Source of the DNA: Osedax fenrisi
Taxonomy: Eukaryota; Annelida; Polychaeta; Sabellida; Siboglinidae
Length of the DNA stretch: 64,000 bases
Reading direction: 5' to 3'
Assembly: GCA_964019155.1 (NCBI GenBank)
Contig: OZ025243.1
Span: 30,951,371 to 31,015,370, forward strand
Part shown: one piece after another, positions 1-11,831 of the stretch
How positions within the stretch are numbered: the stretch's first letter is position 1
Layout: the number at the start of each line of letters is the position of its first letter
Translations under genes and position numbers: made by a program
The notes under the pieces: model-generated
Told to the model about the DNA's origin: nothing
Seen by the model: only the letters and a program-made list of their open reading frames with translations
The model's database searches: none

Positions 1-175
1 ATATTAAAGTATTTCATATTGTTATTAGATTTCAGTTTAATGTTACATTTGTTCTAAAGTAAATATACATTTTCTGAAATCCTATTTTTATTATATCTCC
101 CTTAAAAATATCATCTATTCACAATGTTCATTAAAAAATATTAAATTCAATTTATATCTAATCTGAGCAGTGCTC

Positions 176-204
176 ACTATAGGTGCTCAGTGAGCACCTA
201 TAGT
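176..204. repeat. Perfect 14-bp inverted repeat with a one-base centre
   Basis: The arm ACTATAGGTGCTCA is followed by one G and then by its exact reverse complement. The preceding bases also contain GAGCAGTGCTC, another small palindrome. It could be a transposon footprint or a protein-binding site; no function is assigned. Confidence 0.85.
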
Positions 205-289
205 ATTCATTGTATACATTTTATACACATTTAAATTAATTCACTTTTATAGATTAATAGTATATAGTATATGTAATAGTATATGTAAA

Positions 290-326
<37 letters not shown>

Positions 327-1136
327 TAAATATAATCTTTATAAATAATATCAACAAATAAACATATACTTATTATGCTAAAAATTTCGTGATTTATTTT
401 TAATTAAAACTTTAAAAAACTAATTTATCAAATATGTAAATCAACTTATGTTCAGTGATTGATAAATATTTCTGATGACTATTTGATATAAACACTTTCT
501 CGCTTATTGAATTATTTTTTCATCGTAAAGTTCAACCCGTGATCATTTGAGCACACCTAAACGATGATTTCTATATCTGATAACGATGTTATGAAATATC
601 GCGTTGTATGATTTCAAATCACTTAAAGTGTGACTTGCATACTTCGATGCCATCACACACGTGTATGATTACATAACATGATTACGTAACACGATGACAT
701 AACACTGCCCCCGCCCCCCCACAATAACGCCCGATCATTAATGACACTATTACGTAATATACCTAGATTATATATCGATGATTAGCTTTCGACTGCGATG
801 AATATCGCTAATGGTATTTAGCTGTGGAAACTATTCATCATTTCCTGTCTCTGTATCTTATTGTGTATCACTATAGCGAGTATTTCAAGTTAAATAAATA
901 TTAATATGTTATAGTAAGTTTTTTACTTTCTTTATTTTTTTATTTCCCATTTTCTTTGTTTATTTCAATAACGTATAAATTATCATTAGCGCAATTATTT
1001 CAAATTTATACTTTCGCCTATATATATACGTAAACATATACTTACATAAAAAATCGTTACATATTTGCGAAAGTATTTTATTTAGACTATTTTGCGCGTA
1101 TCGGATCTATTTAATGATATCGTCGCCATGTTCTTA

Positions 1137-1270
1137 ATAATAATAATAATAATATTTATTAGAAGAATTTTGTTTTTTTTCCGCTTCAATTTCTAGTTTA
1201 TAATATTGATATTCTCTTTCCTCCTAAAGGACTTCACAATAATGCAGCAGTCTGTTGTCATCGCCCATAC
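1137..1270 (-). mobile_element. Probable LINE 3'-end fragment, copy A
   Basis: A (TAA)n tail, then ATTTATTAGAAGAATTTT, a T-rich stretch, CTCCTAAAGG and a segment with ATCGCCCATA. The same blocks occur in the same order at 39024-39220 before an adenylyl cyclase exon. The order poly(TAA)-unique sequence on the + strand suggests the 3' end of a minus-oriented retroposon. No coding part remains. Confidence 0.4.
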
Positions 1271-1296
1271 TTTTTAACTTGATATTAAATGTATCT

Positions 1297-1497
1297 ACAT
1301 ACACATATACACACCTATACACACACACATACATACATACACACACATACGCACTCACACACATACACACTCACTCACACACACACACTCACACCCACAC
1401 ATGCGCAGACACACACACACATACACCCACACAATCACACCCACCCACACACCCACACCTACACCTACACACACACCCACACATACACACTGCCATT
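1297..1497. repeat. (CA)n-rich compound microsatellite next to a splice acceptor
   Basis: About 200 bp of CA dinucleotides with CAT, CTC and CCC interruptions. It stops at TGCCATTAACAG, the acceptor of the first MTERF3 exon in the window, so the repeat occupies the place of the polypyrimidine tract. Short open frames here encode only Thr/His runs and are not genes. Confidence 0.9.
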
Positions 1498-1502
1498 AAC
1501 AG

Positions 1503-1612
1503 GTGACTTCAAGACCGACATAGAACCCTACCTGCAGTACCTTCACCACATCGGAGTGCCCGACTCCTCCGTTGCTAAGTACATCACTAAGAACCCGGCT
1601 CTCTTCCTACAG
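1503..1612 (+). CDS. MTERF3: MTERF3 exon (first in window)
   Basis: Two leading bases complete a codon, then 36 codons starting [13 protein letters not shown] and ending TKNPALFLQ, one mTERF repeat. The acceptor is ATTAACAG and the donor CAG|GTTACA. This segment corresponds to the DFEKDI...TKN region of vertebrate MTERF3. A second copy of the donor context CTACAGGTTACAG lies 57 bp downstream inside an intronic repeat. Confidence 0.85.
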
Positions 1613-4600
1613 GTTACAGGCCACATCGCACCCCCCAGGGTTAAGACGCGGTAGTAAGGGTTACTACAGGTTACAGCCCATATCGGACCCCCCAGGGTTA
1701 AGGCGCGGTATTATGGGTTACTAGGGGTTACAGTATGCGATGTTACAGCCCATAGCCTCCAAGGTTAAGGCGCAGTAGTAAGGAATACAGATCTATATCA
1801 TAGTATATAACTATAATACGTAAATAAAACTAGTCATCGAAATTTTTAATATTATATTGCGTAAAGCTGCGTTCACATATAGCGATTTTGCATACTATTT
1901 TGCAGCAAAATACTCAGCAAAATCGCAGCGATTTTGCCAGAGTGTTCACACCTAGCAAACATTTTCGTCTACGATTTTGTCGAACTTTGAACTTTGAACG
2001 TTACACTTGCGATAATACAATTATTTATTATTTCAATTATAAATTTATTTTATTATTATAAAATTTGATTTACATAATTTGTTACGTTTATACTTAAAGA
2101 TAATAGTCGTATACATATAACATGACATTTTCTTTAAATTATAATGCATTTCATAAGTATAAGTATTACTCAAATAATAATAATAATAATGTTAATAATA
2201 GAAAAATTATAGCAAAATATTTATTAAGTGAATATTTTAATATAAAAAGAAATAAAAGACATCCAGTGCTATTTCCTGCAACAGCTTGTTTTTAATTATT
2301 TTATTACAGTAGTCCCGATTCGCGGGATCCCATAAACATATGTGACTCTCGTAAAACAAGATTATATTTGATACTTTATTAATTTCTTCCGATATTTTTA
2401 ATAATGCTTATTTATTGTTTATCAATAATTATAGAAAAGTCTTTGCGTTTGGACAAAATTTTGCACATATAGCAAACATATTTGCTATTCATTTTGCTGC
2501 AAAGTTGCTGCGATTTTGCAGTGATTTTCCTCGTGAATGTTTTTTGCTGCAAATTTTGCAGTGGTGTTCACACCTGGCGATTTTGTTCGTTGTGATTTTT
2601 GCTGCAAAGTTGCTGCGACGCAGCTTTACGGAGATAGTGAAAGTGTATCTCACATTAAAACATGCGTTGAAATAATAATAATTAATATTTAAAAAAATAA
2701 AAATTTCCCTTAAAATCGATTTTTTTGGCCAAAATGAAATGCTTAATTCTATACTATAACTAGAAGGCTTATTGCCCGAGAAGGTACCCGTACATCTATG
2801 CATGCGTCGTTTCAGTTTGAACCAGACGATGCAAACTCGTCGCTACTTAGTTCTATATGTAAAGTGAGGGAGGGATAACCGCTGCGTTCATCCTTACAAT
2901 GCCTCGCTGCATTGTATAGTGCTGCTATAGTATATACTATTTATTAACGTGTGTAGGTTCTATCACCTGGTAGGGATCTGCTACTTGCAATGATATTAGA
3001 TAAGGGGATCACTATGCCCCGTTATAATTATGAGTTATTCATGTTAAAATAATTGTATAATTTTTCTTAATTTTTGTTCCTTATATTCTTTACTATAATT
3101 CTTAACATTTTCATATCGTATTTTTTTATATAGTTCGATGATAATGCATTTATATTAGAATTAAGTAAATATATATGTTTATTTTTCGTTATAATATAAT
3201 TATATATAATAATTATACATATTTTAATATTCTCTATTGAAATATAAATCAATTTTTCTAGATATATTTATCAACTATATATTATGAGTGTTTGAATATA
3301 ATATCAGTTGATTAATTATATGTAGGGAGGTATAATTAAAGTAATTATACTGAAAAAATCACATTTTAGTTTTCATATAAATATATTCATTTTAATAATT
3401 TATACATCACTCTGTATAGTGGAGTTATATAGTGTTATACAATGGTTAATTATAATTATTACATACTTATTAGTATTATATAATTTATATAAATATAATA
3501 GTAAATATAATAATATATTTATTATATAATTAATGTATTTATTTTATACTACACTGGTAAAAAGATCACATATATATGTTTACGTGGTGAATATTTTATA
3601 TTAATAGACGAAGAATATGTATGTTAAATATTCATTACTAAGACACTTTCCTCTCATACTTCATCCATGTATATACACCTAAATCATACACCTAACCTTG
3701 CACCTAAACCATATACCTTCCTCTACACCTAACACATATACATAAACCTAAAATTAGCACTCTATATCTAAACTCTACACTTAACCTGTACATCTAAACA
3801 CTACACTTAACCCTTGAACCTAACCCATATACTTAACCTTTGAACCTAACCCATATAACAAACCCTACACCTAATCCCTACATCCACACATTATCTATAA
3901 ACATATCCCTCATACCTAATCCTCACATCTAACCCACACATCTAACCACTAGTAGTGATACCCCTGAGTGTAGTAACAGTGCTATCACAACTAATAACGT
4001 GTACCTAACCTCCTCCACCACCACTACATTAAAATACAGTGTGTATTATAGTACAGAATGTATTACAATACAATGCGTATGTCGATAGGTAGTTGCGCTT
4101 GATTGGTAATATAAGCTTAGATATTGTCAAGAGTATAATGTATATATATTTTCTAACGATAATATAAATTATTGAAATAAACAAATATAAATAACAAAGT
4201 ATTAGTTGACGTATTCAGCCCGCCCTATCCTTCTCTATACAATAAACTATTATCACTATCGAGCTTATGCTTACATATCCAGCTTAGCCCATCTCATAGC
4301 TTTGATTTCTTATTAATACAATACTTAATACATTCTTATTAATACGATACTTTCAATATAGGCGCGCAATATTACACAATAATAATAAAATTGTAATTTA
4401 AAAACTAAAATCGACAGCACTAGTATCTAGCCTATCCTTGCTACATAATTGTGATCTACTCTAGTTATGCATGAGCACTCACTGAATCAAATACTCTGAT
4501 GAATAACAACACGATTGTCTTATCAACGCTTGCAATCGCTTCAGTACCCTCGGAAAGATCAAACACTTGAGCAAGCGACCACCACGTGATATATGCACAT

Positions 4601-7062
4601 ATCGTGCATTAAACATTAGCGACGTGGAATAAGGGTGTGCTTTTTGTAGTTAAACGTTATCGGATAGACAGACACTACGCATGGTATCAACTGATTGTCC
4701 GTCCGATCAACAATCTCCCTATCGAATCACACCCTAAAGTATCGCCATTACATCATCGCTATTACATCATAACTATTACTTCATCGCTATTGCATCATAA
4801 CTAGTGCATCATAACTATTACATCATAACTATTACATCATAACTATTACTACATCGCTACAGTCTATCGACAATCTGAAGTCTCGCGTCGACTACCTCGC
4901 TACGAAGAAGTTCGACGCCAAACAAATAGTGGACATCGTGCTGAAATGTCCGCAGTTCTTGAATCTCACGTCCAAGGTCGTCGACGATAAGCTCGGATTT
5001 CTCCAGAAGCAATTCTCATTAACCGGTCGGTTATATCTATTATCTTATGTTATACAGTTGCCTCGTATCCCCTATCACTATCTTTATGGGGTCAGACCAT
5101 AGAGCTAGAGAGAAATAGAGTGGTAATACTCAATGACTGGCAGCGTAAGCCGATGCGGAAAGTGGAAATAAAAAATCAGCCATCTTGCGGTGACCATATA
5201 TTAAAATATAATATTATTTTGAGCATAACTTTTTTATTATTAATTATATCAAAAAAGTAAAATATGAAACCTATATTACTTTTTATATACTCTTTCCAGT
5301 GGTAGTAATCATTATATTCTAGCTACAAAATAAAAAATTAAATCTGTCAAATCCGCCATTTTGCCGTGACTAAATTAGATTGACGCATTCCGCATGTCAG
5401 ATACCTCGTCTACTATTCTATTTCTCTCTAACTCTATGGGTCAGACATACATTAACTGGTCAGACATACAGTTACTTCGTCTCACTATCTTTGTGATGTC
5501 TATCTCTCCATCTTTGTGATGATGATTATTTTTTATTTTCTCACACAAATGCGTAGAAATAATAACTAATACGATCTAATATAAATTAAGAATATAAATA
5601 AATACGATTAATGGTTAAAGTTAAATAAATAAATAAAAATTATATTCATTATGAGGCCTACAATGCATTTTTAATGTTAAGTAATTATGTTAAAAATTAA
5701 GACTTGTATTTTAATAAACATTTAATAAAATATCAAATCAAACTATATAAAATATGGTCATACTATATATATTAAGAAATTAGTTTAAATATATAAAATA
5801 TAAAAAACAATGTAATAATCATTGATTGATATTAATATAGATATATATCTATATATATATATATAGCTCGAGCTTTTATAATTTAGATTATAAATATATA
5901 AATATAAATATAATGATATAAATAGATTTTAAATAATCACATAAATATTATTTATAAGATAATATGATCAAGGACAGGACGTCTGCTTTTTATCTCCTAC
6001 TATGATAACATTTCTAAATATATATTTTTCAGTAGTATGTTTATTTATATATCAATTAATATACAAGATATATCTGCTATAGCAGAGATATTTATTTATT
6101 TGTAAAATCAAAATGCATTTATTTAAAAAATGTCAATCTACTATATAAAATAGTCTATTATATATGCGTATGTTTAGAGTAAACTTGAACAACGCGGATT
6201 CCATGACTAGCTGTTATAACTGATATTTTAATGATTATTCCTGTGGATAAAATATGGCTATAGTAATTCTTGTGAATATCCGTGATGAAATATCTGCCAG
6301 ATGAGACAGCTACTTATTTCACATGAAGCTGGCTTTATAAGTTATAAGTTATGACTAAAGAGAAGGTTCTAGATACATACAACAAGGATAGCATCTGTTA
6401 GGTTACCCCTCACACCTGTACTGATGTGTTAACGCATTCACTGATCACACTATAGCTCTCTGCGCAACAGCCATATATGTATAATAATGTATTACTATTA
6501 TAATATATGTGTATATTTAGTTAATTAAAATTATATATATATATATATATATTTATTTAATGAATAATACATTAAAAATATTTTTTATATACATAATACT
6601 TTAAAATTAATCGATTAACTGCCTAGCTAACATTATAATAATAGAAACTGCGCTAATCTATTGAGTAATCAGTCGTGTCATAGCAATACGATAACGCGCT
6701 ACAATCGATATTTGTCGTGATGATTTATGTAATCATCCTGCGAAATGGATTCTTCCGCGGCAGTTATTATTAAGTATCCATAGCGATCCACCTACATTAC
6801 ATAACACCTCACGCAACGAGGGCCTGATTACATTACCCACGGCTACCGATAACAGGTGATCAAGTGAGAAGTATCGTCACCAGACTGCCTAAACTAATCG
6901 TGTGGGGAAAAGCTTCGATAAAAGTAAGCGTCCATTACTTATTACATATATATATAAAATAATAATAATAATAATTAGAAGTTTTAAATTGTACATTTTT
7001 TTTCGTATGAAACATATAATTATTTATGTTATTATTTCCTATATAGTGCTTCAGATTAAGAT

Positions 7063-7097
<35 letters not shown>

Positions 7098-10000
7098 TTA
7101 TATTTCAATAACTTGATGATTGAATGTTCTTTACAGCTCTATTGTAATATAACACTATGATTTTCTGTATTCACATACATATATGCATGAATAACATAAT
7201 AAAATAGTGTATTCTGCAAATCCTATAACATCTACATCACGTGGTATACCCTATCTAATCATACACACACACGCACACACACGCACCCACACACACACAC
7301 GCTAAGGGCGATCATAGAAAATTTAAAATTAACAGATTAACATTGGACTATGTTTTTCTTAATAAATATACCATTAAAATGAAGCACACACATTTTTTCT
7401 TATTTTTATTAATCTAAGCTCACACGACAGCCTCGTGAAGTTTAACATGTAGTTAGATACAAATTTTACATTGTAAAAAATAAATTATAAAAAAATAAGT
7501 ATTTGAAACCTTTGTTATGAATAATTTGTTATCAAATTTTAAAACACTATTTATTTTATAATAATGGACACACGTGTAGGAGACGAAGTTTGTGATGAAA
7601 GATATCTGCGGCTTCACGAAGAGCGAGGAGACTCAGATAATAGTGGCGCTGCCTAAAGTCTACATGCTCGGTTAGTCATTATCATAGGTTAGTCGTTATA
7701 TCAGGTTAGTTATTATGATCAGTTAGTCGATATACAAGGTTAATATGTAATCCTACTCTATGGTATAGTATACTACTGTATAATCACTATATATGATGAT
7801 GATGATGTTGCTGATTGGTAACGCTATATTAGAATAAGAGATTATCATAAAAAGTAAGGGGCTGGTTGGTCCTTTCGCTCATGCGGAGAGAACATAATAA
7901 TAAAATAAAATAAAAAACAATATATTGACGGAAACAACTTTATATATTTATATTTATATATTCTAAAATATAAAATATTTTATTTATATAGAAGTATTAA
8001 TATGAATACAACGGTACTTTTTGATTACTACTCATTTTTGATTACTAGCCTCAATAATTGATAATTTCATATCCATTAGATAACAACATAAGTGACAATG
8101 TTGACATTAACATTTTATCAATCACTCTATGTAAATATACTAATTATAGAAATATTATTAATATCTGAATGACAATCATCAACTTATCAATAGCGCAGCA
8201 TAACAAATCAGTGTACTTTTACTTATTATTAACATTTTAGAGCAATGCAATATTTCAGGTTTGATTCAATACTTCATTAGCGGTCTCAAAATACTATTAA
8301 CTTCTATTCTAACACATATTATGATATGTTAGTTAACTCAGAAATTAGGCTATAGTCTGTATTAGACTATAGTTGTATCTGAATTATTACATATAAAAGA
8401 GAGAATAATAGTTATATAAGTATATAACTCTATATAATAATAATAATAATAAATATATCGTTTAAATTTTGATTGATTGATTGATATTTTATTTAAGCAA
8501 GTACATATTCAAAATTTATAATCGAAAGTATAAAGTATAAACGATAACATACGTTATGGAAATTTAGATTTAATTTTAATGCATAACTCAATATGCATAT
8601 CACAAAAGATAATTGGTTTTCACGATATAAATGAGCATGGCAAACCTAACTATATGTTTCACAGCTTAATACGGACAATGTATGGAATACTTTATGCGAA
8701 CACCCTATTGATTATAAACCATACTGATATAACAGCAATGATGCATATAACATTACTGGCCTACTACAATAATATATAGTTTATTAGGTAAACAACAAAT
8801 AAATAAATAAAAATATGAAAGAAAAAATAGATATGAATTGATACCGAAATCTACACAGTACAAAAATTAACATTGGGTTTACATTTAATAACAAAACGCC
8901 TTGGTTTATGCATGCTGAATAGATCACACAATGCATAATGCATATAAGTAATGCCATTATAAGCATTGTTGTGCGGTACCCTATCCAATAAGTATGTATA
9001 ACTATACTATGTTAATACAATACATATTATGCGATGAATTCATTATGTATACTACATATGATTTACTATACCTTATTTAGCATCATGATGTATACATTAA
9101 CTAACATGCATTCAGGTAGTATACATACATGTGTAGCACAAGTTAAGGGGATAGGCGACCTTCGAATATAATACTGTGATTTAAGGCGCCCCATATATTA
9201 ATAGATAATAGATAATAGATAATAGGCTCCTTTTGCGTATCGGGCAGTAAGCTATAAATAACTATAAATTATAAAATAGTTATAAATAGAATTTCGATAT
9301 AGACAATTGTTAACACCACTATTTGTTTATGAATGAATAGCGACTTATTCATTAGTATGTAATGCACGCATTAACGCCGCTCCTACAGCCGCATCGCTAC
9401 GTGTAACCTCAACTGACTAGTGCATCTAAGCTATGATTGCACTCGCACTAGCTCTCTCTACGCACTATATAAATAGCACTCGCACTAGCTCAACATTTAA
9501 TTGTACGTTCACAATTTCAGCCGCATTTATTTCAGCACTCGCACTTACACATGCAAATCATTTAAAATCATATAGTACTTTGACTAGCAGCACTATATAG
9601 TATACAGCACTATACATCACTATATAGCACACACCCACACACACACACACAGACATACACACCTACACACACACACACACACACCCACAGGTAGACACGC
9701 GTTAGAGACTCGCTTCTCCTTCATTCACAACACCCTCGGCTTCTCGCACGAGCAGATAACCTCCGACCCGCGACCCCTCCGCACGAGAGTTCAAGTGTTG
9801 AGATCTCGTCATAGATTCCTGAAATCGTTGAACCGCGACCAGGTTAGAAATGCGCATCGCTTTCCCTGCATGCACCGTGTAGCTATGCATTACTATGGTT
9901 GTTTATGCTTTATGAGTTGATGATTTATTTTAATAATTGAATTTTGTACTCTATTTTTTGTTCTATTATTTCTTATTTTTATTATGCTTTATGAGTTGAT

Positions 10001-11678
10001 GATTTATTTTAATAATTGAATTTTGTACTCTATTTTTTGTTCTATTATTTCTTATTTTTAATTATATTCCTATATAATTTTTTCTCCTCGAAATCATAAA
10101 TGAGTGAAAGACTTGATTGACTGATAAGCTCTGCTTCTTCCTTCACCCAGGTTATTGCCAAATCTGCTTTTATTATTATTATTATTATATATATATTTAG
10201 AATATATATTATTATATATATTTATATATGTACATACATTTTACATTTTTCGGTTTTCGGACTGCAAACTGTGCTTATAAAGCAATCGGCCGTCCATATA
10301 TATATTAAGTTAATGTTTCATATTAAATAGGTAGGTTTTCAGTAGTTTCTTGAAGTTGGGAGTTGATGGTGTAGTACGGATGGATGTGGGGAGAGTGTTC
10401 CACGAGTATGGGACGGATATTGCCCATGCTCGAGTGTTGGTTGAATGTAATTTGTGTTTAGGAGGAAGTTGAAGTAGAAACGTATTGGTGGAGCGTGTAG
10501 TGGTACTAGTTGGTAATTTAAGTTTGAGTAGGGATGCTAGGTAGTCAGGAGAGTCATGGTGGATTGCTTTATGAGCCAGTAGTAGAGTTTTATATAGGAT
10601 TCTATGGCGTACAGGTAGCCAGTGGAGTTTAACTAAGAATGGAGATATATGAGTGTGGGAGTATTTTGGTATGTTGAATATACACCTAGCTATAGAATTT
10701 TGAAGAATTTGTAGTTTAGTAATATACGATGAGGGGGTATTATAAAGGATAAAATTGCAGTAGTCGAATAGAGGTAGGATGTAAGCAGAAGCTATAATAG
10801 TAGCAGTGGATATTGATATTGAATGATGAATAAGGCGTAGTGAATGTAGTTGATAGTTTAGTAGCTTTGTTATATGGGACAGTCTGTAAAAATTAAAAGT
10901 ATTGTCAAATATAACACCAAGATTTTTGACATGGGTTGAGTACATGATGAGCTGTCCATTAATGTTAATTGGAGGGGGAGTTGGTAACGTTTTACTTCGG
11001 AGTGGAAGGTGAAGGAATATAGCCTCGGTTTTAATTGGGTTAAAGACGAGGGAGTTTATTGTGAGCCAGTTATGAATGGTGGTAATAGTAGAGGAGAGGA
11101 TGTCGGGTGCAAAATTAACGTTTTCTGTACATTTTACATAAAGTTGTATGTCGTCTGCATATGTATGGAAGCTAACTGGAGAATTCGAGATAAGGTGGAG
11201 AAGGGGAATTATGTAAATGTTAAAGAGTATTGGTCCAAGGACTGACCCTTGGGGAACACCGTGTGTTACAAGACGGGAAGATGAACGGGTTGAGTGAACT
11301 AAAACTGAGGAAGTTCGGTTGGTTATGAATGAGGATGTACTTTTATTATTAATCCCTTGATGCATGCATCGTAAAGGGAACTATGCATATCGCTTGCAAC
11401 AATAACAAATCTTCTCCAGTCTTCTCTATCCTTTACCTTCTTCAAAAGTTAATCTATCGTATTATCAGTCCACTGTGTGATATTGGCCATCCAGTCTTTC
11501 TTTTGTCTTCCTATATTCATTATACCTTTATCTTTCCTTGCATAATTGTTAACTCAAACTATACATGTCCGTAGTATGACAGTGTTCTTCTTTTGATAGT
11601 AGCTAGCAGTGGTTCATATTTACCTACCAATTTTATAATGTATCTTTGATATGTGCATTTGTTTTCCTCTGACGGTAG

Positions 11679-11729
<51 letters not shown>

Positions 11730-11748
11730 AATATATATATATATATAT

Positions 11749-11831
<83 letters not shown>

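Larger units (their letters stand above)
1..1502. other. AT-rich 5' sequence, probably an intron of the MTERF3-like gene
   Basis: No exon was recognised. The first exon in the window begins with two bases that complete a codon, so an earlier exon must lie upstream, probably outside the window. Contents: a 29-nt palindrome (176-204), a (TA) run near 296-320, a (TAA) run with LINE-tail-like sequence (1137-1270), and a (CA)-rich tract that ends just before the acceptor (1297-1497). Confidence 0.6.
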
